In this document: positions 51,564-59,577 of the stretch, piece by piece | How positions within the stretch are numbered: position 1 is the stretch's first letter | Layout: each line of letters opens with the position of its first letter | Assembly: GCA_965212165.1 (NCBI GenBank) | Contig: OZ243096.1 | Coordinates: 3,278,567 to 3,342,566 of the forward strand | Origin: RHLJ01 sp965212165 | GTDB taxonomy: Bacteria; Bacteroidota; Rhodothermia; Balneolales; Balneolaceae | Direction of reading: 5' to 3' | Length of the DNA: 64,000 bases | The notes under the pieces: model-generated | Told to the model about the DNA's origin: nothing | The model's database searches: none | Seen by the model: only the letters and a program-made list of their open reading frames with translations | Position numbers and translations under genes: made by a program

Positions 51564-52709
51564 TTGATCAAAAAAGGGTTAACCGTCTTTTTTATATTTA
51601 TTAGTTTACAAATATCTGTATGGGCTCAAAATTTTGAGCAAACAGACTCAGTTACCTATGCCTTCCTCCCTGCTATAGCATATAATAGCGATTTAGGGTT
51701 AATTTTTGGTGGTATTACAAATAGATTCGATTATAAGAATGAGATGAAACCATTCTATTCGTTTACAAACATTTCCGGGATATTTTCTACCAATGGTTTA
51801 GCCTCTTTTAATATCGATATCGATAAACCAAAAGCGTTTGGAAAGAATATTAGGCTAACATCAAATTTATATGCTTCAAGATTTTTTCAGGATGCATACT
51901 TCGGACTGGGAAACTATAATAAGATTAACTCCATCTCAAATAGATCCACTCAATATTATGAATTCCAATCATTCTCGATTGGATTTAATACCACTCTACG
52001 AATTCCATTACTAACTAATGCTTCCTTCAAACAATTAGATATTCTTACAATTGTTAATCTTGATTATGAAAGCCCTTGGGATAATGGAAATAATCGACTA
52101 ATTACAATCGAGCAACCACTCGGTTATAAAGGAGGTAGAACTTTTATGCTTGGTACTGGCTTAATTTGGGAAGCAAGAGACAATGAATTTAACCCAAATA
52201 ATGGAACCTATATTGAGACTACCTTGGAACTTGGTAATAAAATTTGGGGAAGCTCATTTAAGACATTTGTGTTAAAACATGACATGCGACATTACCTCAC
52301 TTTTACATTAATAAAAGACATTACCTTTGCAAATAGACTATTTGTTAAGCATACATCGGGAGAAACTCCATACTGGAAGCTTGCATATGCTGGAGATGAA
52401 GAAACATTGAGAGGATATCCATCTAGAAGATTCCTTGACGATAATGTTGTAATCTTTAATAACGAGTTACGAACTTGGTTATTCGATTTCCCATCAATAA
52501 ATACCAAATTAGGTGGGACTATTTTTGTTGATGTAGGCCGGACTTTTAGTAATCACACCTCAATAAACACACTAAAAACTGATTTAAAATATACCTATGG
52601 TTTTGGAGGCACAACCTCAATGTTTACTCCAGACTTTATCATTAGAGCTGATATTGGGTTTTCAGATGAAGACACAGGGGTCTATATCACTATTGGCTAC
52701 ATGTTTTAG
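51564..52709 (+). CDS. Omp85-family barrel-only outer-membrane protein
   Basis: A 381-residue protein with a signal peptide (about 1-21, ending VWAQ) and then only the surface-antigen barrel of Omp85/BamA proteins: no POTRA domains. Evidence is GTGLIWEARDNEFNPNNGTYIE (the barrel's repeat strands), the lid-loop AYAGDEETLRGYPSRR, and a terminal YITIGYMF with aromatic end. The start codon is TTG at 51564. It shares its stop region with a convergent lipoprotein gene (4-base overlap). The function, perhaps assembly or lipid-related transport, is unknown. A second, decayed copy of its last about 25 codons lies at 53978-54065. Confidence 0.85.
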   Translation: MIKKGLTVFFIFISLQISVWAQNFEQTDSVTYAFLPAIAYNSDLGLIFGGITNRFDYKNEMKPFYSFTNISGIFSTNGLASFNIDIDKPKAFGKNIRLTSNLYASRFFQDAYFGLGNYNKINSISNRSTQYYEFQSFSIGFNTTLRIPLLTNASFKQLDILTIVNLDYESPWDNGNNRLITIEQPLGYKGGRTFMLGTGLIWEARDNEFNPNNGTYIETTLELGNKIWGSSFKTFVLKHDMRHYLTFTLIKDITFANRLFVKHTSGETPYWKLAYAGDEETLRGYPSRRFLDDNVVIFNNELRTWLFDFPSINTKLGGTIFVDVGRTFSNHTSINTLKTDLKYTYGFGGTTSMFTPDFIIRADIGFSDEDTGVYITIGYMF

Positions 52710-53878
52710 CTTTCTGTTGAGCTAAGCAGTCCCCTATTTCTATACATTATCTCTTTTGCTTGTTCTTTAAGTAAAGTTGCTGAATCCATGAACATAATCT
52801 CGCTTGATGGAAATAAAACTATTTCGTCTTCTATTAGTTCTTTTGATTCGTTTGATAATGCTCGTTCATCTCCTGAAAATGAAGCAGAAAAATGTTCAAA
52901 TAATACAGTTATTGAAATGTCTTCCGTCTTCACTAATTGATCTGTTCGAAGATCTATATAGTCTATTGAGCCACCTACAAAAGCTTCTTTCCACTGTCGA
53001 GCTTTCGAAACTTCAGCAGTTACAGTAATAATATTAGGTTCTCGTATGTCATTACCTAAAGAGTCTTTTTTAACATTTCCTCTGTCATCCAATACATACT
53101 TTGTTCCATCCTGAATTTCAGCGCTTTCTTTGTAGCTTTCACGATCTATTCTTTCTGGTGAAACTGAAATATCTCGGATATCTAATACAATGAAATAATC
53201 ATAATTGACCTCTTCATCCTCATAAACGCTATACTGAATCCATCTTCCGTTAAGATCAGCTAGCCCAATTTTCTTTAACTCTTCATCAAACCGTTTTGGT
53301 AATATCGTTTCTGAATTATTCTCGATAACAAACAGTACTTGATTTGTCCCTAAGGTTCGTGCCTCTTCAATCTTTATCTGAGTATCTTTATACTCTGAAT
53401 AGATTGAAAGAACTCGCTCAAATTCAAAAAATGCTTGTCTTGCACTTTCCCTATCTCCAGCATTGAGGTACTCTAATCCTCGTTGATAAGAAACTTCCGC
53501 GGCCTGTTCTTTTGAAGCTATTAGTTGATCGTCATAATCAATAATCTCAAATTCATTTATCAACGATGAAGGAAGAGTTTTGATCTTATCCTGACGTGTA
53601 TCCAGCCTTTGGTATAAATTAAAGATATCTAAATAATTTTCAGAGCGACCTTCTTTTTCCAGAAAAGTAATCCTGTCCGTATCAAATGAATTAGCTTTTG
53701 AATATGCTTCTGTCAAAACATACAATTCATCTGAATTACCCGGATTTTTCTTTAGTTTTTTGATCGATTTATTAATGGCTTTTTCATATTGCCCTCGCTG
53801 TAATAGCTTTTCTGAAGATGCACACCCTAACACTAAAGTTAAAGTGAGTAACACTATACTCGTAGTTCTAAGCGTCAT
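52706..53878 (-). CDS. Outer-membrane lipoprotein with TPR-like repeats, unknown function
   Basis: A 390-residue lipoprotein with lipobox LVLGC (Cys19) and a mature part of two halves. Residues about 20-165 contain helical repeats (RGQYEKAINKSIKKLKKNPGNSDELYVLTEAYSKA, YQRGLEYLNAGDRESARQAFFEFERVL), typical of TPR. Residues about 170-350 are beta-rich with no known motif. The stop overlaps that of the convergent Omp85-like gene by 4 bases. I do not recognise the family; a scaffold role in outer-membrane assembly would fit the repeats. Confidence 0.83.
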   Translation of the reverse strand: MTLRTTSIVLLTLTLVLGCASSEKLLQRGQYEKAINKSIKKLKKNPGNSDELYVLTEAYSKANSFDTDRITFLEKEGRSENYLDIFNLYQRLDTRQDKIKTLPSSLINEFEIIDYDDQLIASKEQAAEVSYQRGLEYLNAGDRESARQAFFEFERVLSIYSEYKDTQIKIEEARTLGTNQVLFVIENNSETILPKRFDEELKKIGLADLNGRWIQYSVYEDEEVNYDYFIVLDIRDISVSPERIDRESYKESAEIQDGTKYVLDDRGNVKKDSLGNDIREPNIITVTAEVSKARQWKEAFVGGSIDYIDLRTDQLVKTEDISITVLFEHFSASFSGDERALSNESKELIEDEIVLFPSSEIMFMDSATLLKEQAKEIMYRNRGLLSSTES

Positions 53879-53945
53879 TTTAACTTAATTTCTAAAGTTT
53901 ATTATCCAATTATTTATTCACTAGGTAAACTTGGTATTCATTTAG

Positions 53946-53974
53946 CAAATATAGTATAAAGATTTCTCTTTCAA
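53946..53974 (-). promoter_or_regulatory. Bacteroidota-type promoter of the TPR lipoprotein gene
   Basis: On the minus strand TTG (complement of 53972-53974) is followed after 18 bases by TATATTTG (complement of 53946-53953), an exact TAnnTTTG match. The box is 68 bases upstream of the lipoprotein start. It partly abuts the Omp85 fossil on its upstream side. Confidence 0.5.
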
Positions 53975-53977
53975 CTT

Positions 53978-54065
53978 ATTCAGTACAATTTTTATAGCTT
54001 GATTCGATATTGAATTTTCAGAAGAAGAAACAGGGGTGTATATTCCCCTTGGTTACATGTTTTGA
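53978..54065 (+). pseudogene. Fossil 3' end of an Omp85-family barrel gene
   Basis: Bases 54006-54065 read DIEFSEEETGVYIPLGYMF followed by TGA, against DIGFSDEDTGVYITIGYMF and TAG at the end of the intact gene at 51564-52709; about 48 of 60 bases match. Upstream, 53978-54005 still resembles the next strand but has an in-frame TGA (54000-54002) and an apparent 2-base insertion. No start or signal peptide remains. It is the tail of a duplicated copy now reduced to about 90 bases, placed directly before the glycosyltransferase gene. The intervening lipoprotein gene lies in the opposite direction. Confidence 0.7.
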
Positions 54066-54109
54066 AATTATATTCATCAGTTAAATCTCAAGAGCTTTTT
54101 AAGTAGTAT

Positions 54110-55234
54110 ATGCTTGATATCATTCTCATTTCCTGCGCTGTTATTTATTCTTCGATAGTAATATTTATCACTTTAGGCATGTTTCGTCTTCCAAAATCTT
54201 TCCCAGTTAAAGACGAAGATTTACCCACTGTTTCAATTGTTGTTTCTGCACGAAATGAAGAGCATGATCTTCCTAAATGTATTGCCAGTCTTGAACAACT
54301 CGACTTCCCAATAGAAAAACTTCAGGTCATTCTAATTGATGACAGAAGTACCGATAACACATATTCAATTATAAAGAAAGCCGCTCAACAAAATGAACAT
54401 TTTGTAGCTTTATCAACAGAAAATGCACCGGAAAATAGTTTAAGAGCTAAAGCGAGAGGGATTTCCTGGGGGATTGAAAATTCAGAACAAGAATGGGTTT
54501 TTATTACTGATGCGGATGCTGAGGTACACCCAAATTGGTTACGTCATATGCTTTCACGAGTAGATGAGAAAACAGGGATTATAGGAGGTATGCTTAATGT
54601 TAAACCCGTTTCTTTTCTAGCTATTATAGAACAAATGAGCTGGGCTTACGCTTTACCTGTTGCATTTGGTTTGGCAGGCTGGGGCAGATCATTCGTTTGT
54701 GTGGGCCCAAATATGGGAATCCGCCGATCGGTTTATACAAAGTATGGTGGGCTTCAAAACGCAGATTTTAATATTGCCGAAGATCTAGCTCTATTTGGAA
54801 TAATGGAATCGGAAGGGTTCAAATCAGTATCTTATCTTACTCAAAGTACTTCTATTCAACTAAACCCTGTTTCATCTTATAAGCATTTATTTAGTCAACA
54901 AAGGCGGTGGTTACGCGGAGGATTTGAGGGGCCAATTAGCCTACGAATTGGACTCGTTCTTGGTTTTGGATTCCATTTTTCTGTTTCTTTGCTTTTTATT
55001 ATAGGACTATTTTTCACGTTAGAAATTGCACTACTAGCTTTAGCTATGAAGTTTCTCTCAGATCTGTTCATGCTGATTTCTCAGAAGGCTCTTTTAAGAA
55101 AGACTAAAATTTTACGCTACTTTCCTATTCAATTTTTGTACATCCTATTAGTGATGATTTGGCTACCTGCAAGCGTCTTAATCAATCCTAGAATAAGCTG
55201 GGAAGGTGATGGGTACGAGATTATTTATAAGTGA
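54110..55234 (+). CDS. Membrane glycosyltransferase, GT2 family
   Basis: A 374-residue processive-type glycosyltransferase with one N-terminal membrane segment (about 1-24) and two or three at the C terminus (about 280-365). GT2 hallmarks are VSIVVSARNEE (about 40-50), VILIDDRSTDN, the metal-binding TDADAEVHPNWL, an EDLALFG segment with the catalytic acid and the QQRRWLRGG motif at about 266-274. The acceptor is not known; polysaccharide or glycolipid synthesis is likely. The next gene, uppP, is convergent with a 6-base gap. It has the fossil Omp85 end in its upstream region. Confidence 0.9.
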   Translation: MLDIILISCAVIYSSIVIFITLGMFRLPKSFPVKDEDLPTVSIVVSARNEEHDLPKCIASLEQLDFPIEKLQVILIDDRSTDNTYSIIKKAAQQNEHFVALSTENAPENSLRAKARGISWGIENSEQEWVFITDADAEVHPNWLRHMLSRVDEKTGIIGGMLNVKPVSFLAIIEQMSWAYALPVAFGLAGWGRSFVCVGPNMGIRRSVYTKYGGLQNADFNIAEDLALFGIMESEGFKSVSYLTQSTSIQLNPVSSYKHLFSQQRRWLRGGFEGPISLRIGLVLGFGFHFSVSLLFIIGLFFTLEIALLALAMKFLSDLFMLISQKALLRKTKILRYFPIQFLYILLVMIWLPASVLINPRISWEGDGYEIIYK

Positions 55235-55240
55235 TTTTTA

Positions 55241-56047
55241 TTACACAAGAAAATATACCAACCCAACTCCACCTACGATCCAACAGTAATAAGCAAAATA
55301 ATGAAACCCTTTTTTCTTAAGTATAATGATGAGGTACTTCAACGCATAATATCCTGAGATAAAAGATGTCAAAAACCCAACTATCAAACTCATTGTTTGG
55401 GCATCACTCATACCAATCTCAAGCATTTCTTTAATCTGAAGTAACATAGCACCACCAATTACTGGGATTACCATTAAAAAAGAAAAATTAGCTGCATCTT
55501 CTCTTTTTATGCCTAAATATAATGCTGTTGAAATTGTTGAACCCGACCGACTAATTCCAGGTATCATCGCAAATGATTGAGCAAGCCCTATCATAAAGCT
55601 TTTCTTCAATGTTACTTTTCCTTCAGGTGCTTTTGCATACTTAGTCAAAAAAAGGATGAAACCAGTAATCACTAACATCCCAGAGACAAGTACGGGACTC
55701 ATAAATATCTCTTCAACATAATCTTTGAGAGTAAACCCGACTATTAATGCCGGTATCATACTCACCAGAATAAATAGAATCACCTTAACATCTGGGTCAT
55801 CTTTTTTTGTTGATGGCGATGCTAAAAAGCCAAAGCCCGCTTTAACCAAATTCGCTAATTCATTTTTATAGTAGATAATAATGCTACATAGGGTACCGAA
55901 ATGGACGACAACCTCAAATGTTATCCCTACTTCTGTGTCGGCACCTAAGAAATATCTACCCAAAGCCAGATGCCCCGAACTACTAATTGGTAAGAATTCT
56001 GTTAAGCCTTGAATTAAACCCAATAAAAAAGATTGTAAAATGTCCAT
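55241..56047 (-). CDS. uppP: Undecaprenyl-diphosphatase
   Basis: UppP (BacA) dephosphorylates undecaprenyl diphosphate to recycle the lipid carrier; over-expression gives bacitracin resistance in other species. The 268-residue polytopic protein has the family motifs QGLTE (13-17) followed by FLPISSSGHL, and GISRSGSTI (about 163-171) with the PGxSRSxxT signature. About eight membrane helices can be seen. It is divergent from the moxR gene, and convergent with the glycosyltransferase. Confidence 0.95.
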   Translation of the reverse strand: MDILQSFLLGLIQGLTEFLPISSSGHLALGRYFLGADTEVGITFEVVVHFGTLCSIIIYYKNELANLVKAGFGFLASPSTKKDDPDVKVILFILVSMIPALIVGFTLKDYVEEIFMSPVLVSGMLVITGFILFLTKYAKAPEGKVTLKKSFMIGLAQSFAMIPGISRSGSTISTALYLGIKREDAANFSFLMVIPVIGGAMLLQIKEMLEIGMSDAQTMSLIVGFLTSFISGYYALKYLIIILKKKGFHYFAYYCWIVGGVGLVYFLV

Positions 56048-56067
56048 GTGATAAAATAACCAAGTAT

Positions 56068-56121
56068 TATATTTGATGATATTTTAAAAGAATGAGAAAT
56101 TAAGTATATCATCATCAAATA
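56068..56121. promoter_or_regulatory. Inverted repeat overlapping a -7-like box between uppP and moxR
   Basis: TATTTGATGAT (56070-56080) and ATCATCAAATA (56111-56121) are perfect 11-base inverted arms 30 bases apart, with a further ATAT on the inside of each. The left arm overlaps TATATTTG (56068-56075), an exact match to TAnnTTTG on the plus strand facing moxR, though no good -33 element lies upstream. It may be an operator or a folded leader; no protein can be named. Confidence 0.4.
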
Positions 56122-56141
56122 CTAACACCGAATTTTAAAAA

Positions 56142-57143
56142 ATGACTGAACAAGCAATAGATATGACCGCGTTGGCAGAAAAAATTGAAAAACACAGCGC
56201 GTTTATTGATGACGTTAGAAAAGAATTAGATAAAGTAATTATTGGCCAATCCTATATGATCGATAGATTGTTGGTTGGTTTATTAACTGGAGGTCATGTA
56301 TTGTTAGAAGGTGTTCCTGGTCTTGCTAAAACACTTACTGTTTCCTCTCTTGCAACCGTTATAAATACTGCATTTCAACGTATTCAGTTTACTCCAGATC
56401 TACTTCCAGCAGATTTGATTGGAACATTGATTTATAATCAAAAGGAAGGAGATTTCTTTGTAAAAAAAGGCCCCATCTTTTCCAATATCATTTTAGCTGA
56501 TGAGATTAACAGATCTCCCGCTAAAGTACAAAGTGCGCTTCTTGAAGCCATGCAGGAGAAACAAGTTACCATTGGAGAAACTACTTTTAAACTAGATGAA
56601 CCATTTTTAGTATTAGCCACTCAAAATCCAGTTGAGCAAGAAGGTACATACCCACTCCCAGAAGCGCAGGTTGATCGATTTATGTTAAAATTAAAAATCG
56701 ACTATCCAACTGAGACAGAAGAACTTGAAATTATGAGAAGGATGGCTAAGACGGGTTCTAAAACTGAACTTAGTCAAGTTGTAGAACCAAAGACCATTCT
56801 TGAGGCTCGTGGGGTTGTTAACGAGATATATATGGATGAAAAGGTTGAAAAATATATCGTCGATTTAGTATTTGCTACTAGAAAACCGAAGAATTATGGT
56901 TTAGATGATCTCACTGATCTTATTGGATTTGGTGCATCACCAAGAGCAACTATTAACCTAAACCTTGCCGCAAGAGCACAAGCGTTTATGGAACACAGAG
57001 CGTATGTTACACCTGAAGATGTAAGAGTAATCGCGATGGACGTTTTTAGGCACAGGATTATCCCTACATTTGAAGCTGAAGCTGAAGATATTTCCTCAGA
57101 AGATATCGTAGAAAAAATCATGTCAAACGTTCAAGTTCCTTAG
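56142..57143 (+). CDS. MoxR-family AAA+ ATPase
   Basis: MoxR ATPases act as chaperones that activate or insert metal into partner proteins, usually VWA-domain ones. The 333 residues have Walker A GVPGLAKT (57-64), Walker B ILADEINR with Asp120 and Glu121, sensor 1 ATQNP, the GTYPLPEAQVDRF motif and sensor 2 GASPRA near 266. The expected downstream DUF58, BatA or VWA genes are missing; an 82-residue basic protein follows instead. The VWA protein at 11720-12832 is a possible unlinked partner, by inference only. Confidence 0.93.
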   Translation: MTEQAIDMTALAEKIEKHSAFIDDVRKELDKVIIGQSYMIDRLLVGLLTGGHVLLEGVPGLAKTLTVSSLATVINTAFQRIQFTPDLLPADLIGTLIYNQKEGDFFVKKGPIFSNIILADEINRSPAKVQSALLEAMQEKQVTIGETTFKLDEPFLVLATQNPVEQEGTYPLPEAQVDRFMLKLKIDYPTETEELEIMRRMAKTGSKTELSQVVEPKTILEARGVVNEIYMDEKVEKYIVDLVFATRKPKNYGLDDLTDLIGFGASPRATINLNLAARAQAFMEHRAYVTPEDVRVIAMDVFRHRIIPTFEAEAEDISSEDIVEKIMSNVQVP

Positions 57144-57220
57144 TTTTTATTTCTATTGCTTTTCACTTCATTTATTTCATTATTAATTGTAGAAATAGTA
57201 TTAACTAAGTCTATATAATA

Positions 57221-57469
57221 ATGAAGATAAAAATGGTTCCTCGAGATGACATTTCGAGTTCCAGAAAGAAGAGTTCTAAGTATGCACCACTTTTAGATGC
57301 TTTGACGAAGCTAAAGCCTAAAGGAGATGCTATACAAGTAAAATATGCAAATGAGAAAGAACTTAGTTCTGCACGAAATGTGGTTTATGCATTTAATAGA
57401 GAGACGAACAAGAAAGTTAAGAGCAGAAAAGACTCTGTAAATAAGTCCGTCTTTTTCTATTTGAAATAA
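57221..57469 (+). CDS. Small basic protein of unknown function
   Basis: An 82-residue cytoplasmic protein with no signal peptide or membrane helix. It is rich in Lys, Arg and Ser (DDISSSRKKSSKY at the start, NRETNKKVKSRKDS near the end), with a possible helix/strand core ALTKLKPKGDAIQVKYANEKEL followed by an ARNVVYAFN segment. The composition suggests nucleic-acid binding, but no family is recognised. It is 77 bases after moxR and ends just before a shared terminator. The ATG and start context are unremarkable. It may be part of the moxR transcript. Confidence 0.65.
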   Translation: MKIKMVPRDDISSSRKKSSKYAPLLDALTKLKPKGDAIQVKYANEKELSSARNVVYAFNRETNKKVKSRKDSVNKSVFFYLK

Positions 57470-57473
57470 AAAA

Positions 57474-57497
57474 AGCCCCACTCTCTCGAATGGGGCT
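57474..57497. terminator. Bidirectional terminator between the small basic gene and rpsA
   Basis: AGCCCCA (57474-57480) pairs with TGGGGCT (57491-57497). A run of A on the left gives a T-run for the minus strand, ending rpsA; the opposite side has fewer T residues, so termination of the plus-strand gene is weaker. Confidence 0.85.
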
Positions 57498-57520
57498 CTA
57501 AATTTTCTTAGAAGATTATC

Positions 57521-59509
57521 TTAATCTTCTTTTTTCGTTGCATCTTTTTTGTCAGCTTTCGCTTTTTTCGCTGATTTTTTTGAAGCAGCTTCAGCTTCAG
57601 CCTTTTCTTCTGCTTCCATCTTTTCTTTCAAAGCACCAAGACCAGACATCTCACCTAGAGTAGGTGCGCCAGTTTCCATTTTTGCTTTTTCTTCAGCCTT
57701 TTTCTTAGCTGTTTTAGCTTTCTTCTGATCTGAATCTAACTGACTTAAGTCAATTGATTTACCAGCTTCATCAAATTTAAAGATGAATGCTTCAACTTTT
57801 TGGCCTTCTTTAAATTCAGGCTCAACAGCTTTGGTAAGATTTAAGAATGCATCAACACCTAAAGGTAGTTTAACAAAAGCTCCACGATCTGTTACTTTTA
57901 CAACTTCACCCTCAACTGCTGTTCCTGGAGCATACTCGCGAGCATATTGTTCCCAAGGATTCTCAAGAACTTGCTTATGACCTAATGTGATACGACGGTT
58001 ATCGAAATCAACACCAAGAATCACAACATCAATTTCTTGATCTTTAGAAACTACTTCGTTCGGATGTTCTACTTTTTCTTCCCAGCTAAGATCAGATACG
58101 TGAATTAATCCATCAATACCAGGCTCAAGCTCAACAAATACACCAAAGTTGGTTAAGTTGCGAACAATACCTTTATGCTTAGAACCAATTGGGAATCTTT
58201 CAAGAATATCAGCCCAAGGATCAGTAGTTAATTGTTTAACACCAAGAGAAATTTTCTTTTCGTCTTCGTTGATGTTTAACACAATACATTCTACAACATC
58301 ATCTTTCTCAACTAATTGAGATGGATGCTTGATGTGTTGTGTCCAACTCATTTCTGAAATGTGAATCAATCCTTCAACACCTTTTTCTAGCTCAATAAAC
58401 GCACCGTAATCTGCAATAGAAACTACGCGACCTTGAACTTTCATGCTCTCAGGGTATTTAGACTGAATATCTTCCCATGGATGTGGTTGAAGTTGCTTTA
58501 GACCAAGAGATACACGTTTGCTACGCTCATCAAAATCGATAACAGCAACATTTAAACGTTGATCCAATTGAACGATTTCATTCGGATTATCAACACGTCC
58601 CCAGCTAAGGTCAGTAATGTGAAGAAGACCATCTACACCACCAAGATCAATAAACACACCGAAATCAGTGATATTTTTAACTGCACCTTCAAGTACTTGA
58701 CCAGATTCAATTGTATCAAGAATTTGTTCTCTTTGCTCTTCAAGATCAGATTCAATAAGAGCTCTGTGAGATACAACAACGTTTTCAGCAGCCATGTTTA
58801 ACTTAACAACTGCAAATTCCATTGTCTTATTAACATATGCGTCAAAATCACGAACTGGACGCACATCAATTTGAGAACCAGGAAGGAAAGCGTCGATTCC
58901 AAATAAATCAACAACCATACCACCTTTAATTCTACGCTTGATTAATCCTTCAACTACTTCTTGAGTTTCATGAGCAGCCTCAATTTTTTCCCAAGCAATT
59001 AAAATATCTGCTTTTCTTCTTGAAAGAATAAGCTGACCATCTTTGTCTTCAACGCGATCAAGGAATACTTCTACCTCATCGCCAGCGGCCATGCTTTCAA
59101 GAACCTTATTCGAAAATTCGTTAACAGCTATAATACCTTCAGATTTGAATCCGATATCAATCACTACGTATTTCTCATCAATAGAAACAACACGTCCTGT
59201 TACAATTTCCTTTTCTTCAATTTCATTTAGGGTATCTTCATACATACCCATAAGCTGATTATATTCATCAGCAGTGTATTCATCTGATGGGCTAGCTAAT
59301 TGATCGAAAGTATAAACTTCGCCTTCAACCTCACCACTAAAAACATGAGTTAAAGCTTCTTCAGTTACACTTACAGTTTCTTCAACAACTTCTTCAGTTG
59401 TTTCTACTACTTCAGCAGTTTCAGTTTCTACAGGTGATGTTTCTTCTACAACTTCCTCAGTTGCAACTTCTTCCTGTTCGGTTTTTTCGTTTTTTAAGTC
59501 TTCTGACAT
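57521..59509 (-). CDS. rpsA: 30S ribosomal protein S1
   Basis: S1 binds mRNA and helps translation initiation. The 662-residue protein has an acidic Glu/Val/Thr-rich N-terminal extension (about 1-55), six S1 repeats, and a Lys/Ala/Glu tail (about 610-662). Clear repeats start at GRVVSIDEKYVVIDIG, the VVEGLIKRRIKGGMVVDLFG one, GAVKNITDFGVFIDLG, GRVVSIADYGAFIELE, GIVRNLTNFGVFVELE and GEVVKVTDRGAFVKLP. The extension and tail make it larger than the 557 residues of E. coli S1. It is 68 bases after cmk, the common cmk-rpsA order. Confidence 0.96.
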   Translation of the reverse strand: MSEDLKNEKTEQEEVATEEVVEETSPVETETAEVVETTEEVVEETVSVTEEALTHVFSGEVEGEVYTFDQLASPSDEYTADEYNQLMGMYEDTLNEIEEKEIVTGRVVSIDEKYVVIDIGFKSEGIIAVNEFSNKVLESMAAGDEVEVFLDRVEDKDGQLILSRRKADILIAWEKIEAAHETQEVVEGLIKRRIKGGMVVDLFGIDAFLPGSQIDVRPVRDFDAYVNKTMEFAVVKLNMAAENVVVSHRALIESDLEEQREQILDTIESGQVLEGAVKNITDFGVFIDLGGVDGLLHITDLSWGRVDNPNEIVQLDQRLNVAVIDFDERSKRVSLGLKQLQPHPWEDIQSKYPESMKVQGRVVSIADYGAFIELEKGVEGLIHISEMSWTQHIKHPSQLVEKDDVVECIVLNINEDEKKISLGVKQLTTDPWADILERFPIGSKHKGIVRNLTNFGVFVELEPGIDGLIHVSDLSWEEKVEHPNEVVSKDQEIDVVILGVDFDNRRITLGHKQVLENPWEQYAREYAPGTAVEGEVVKVTDRGAFVKLPLGVDAFLNLTKAVEPEFKEGQKVEAFIFKFDEAGKSIDLSQLDSDQKKAKTAKKKAEEKAKMETGAPTLGEMSGLGALKEKMEAEEKAEAEAASKKSAKKAKADKKDATKKED

Positions 59510-59577
59510 TATAAATATATGTTATATGTTGTACCTCATAACCGACTTTCGATTATGGGATAAGGTTAGTATTTCAG

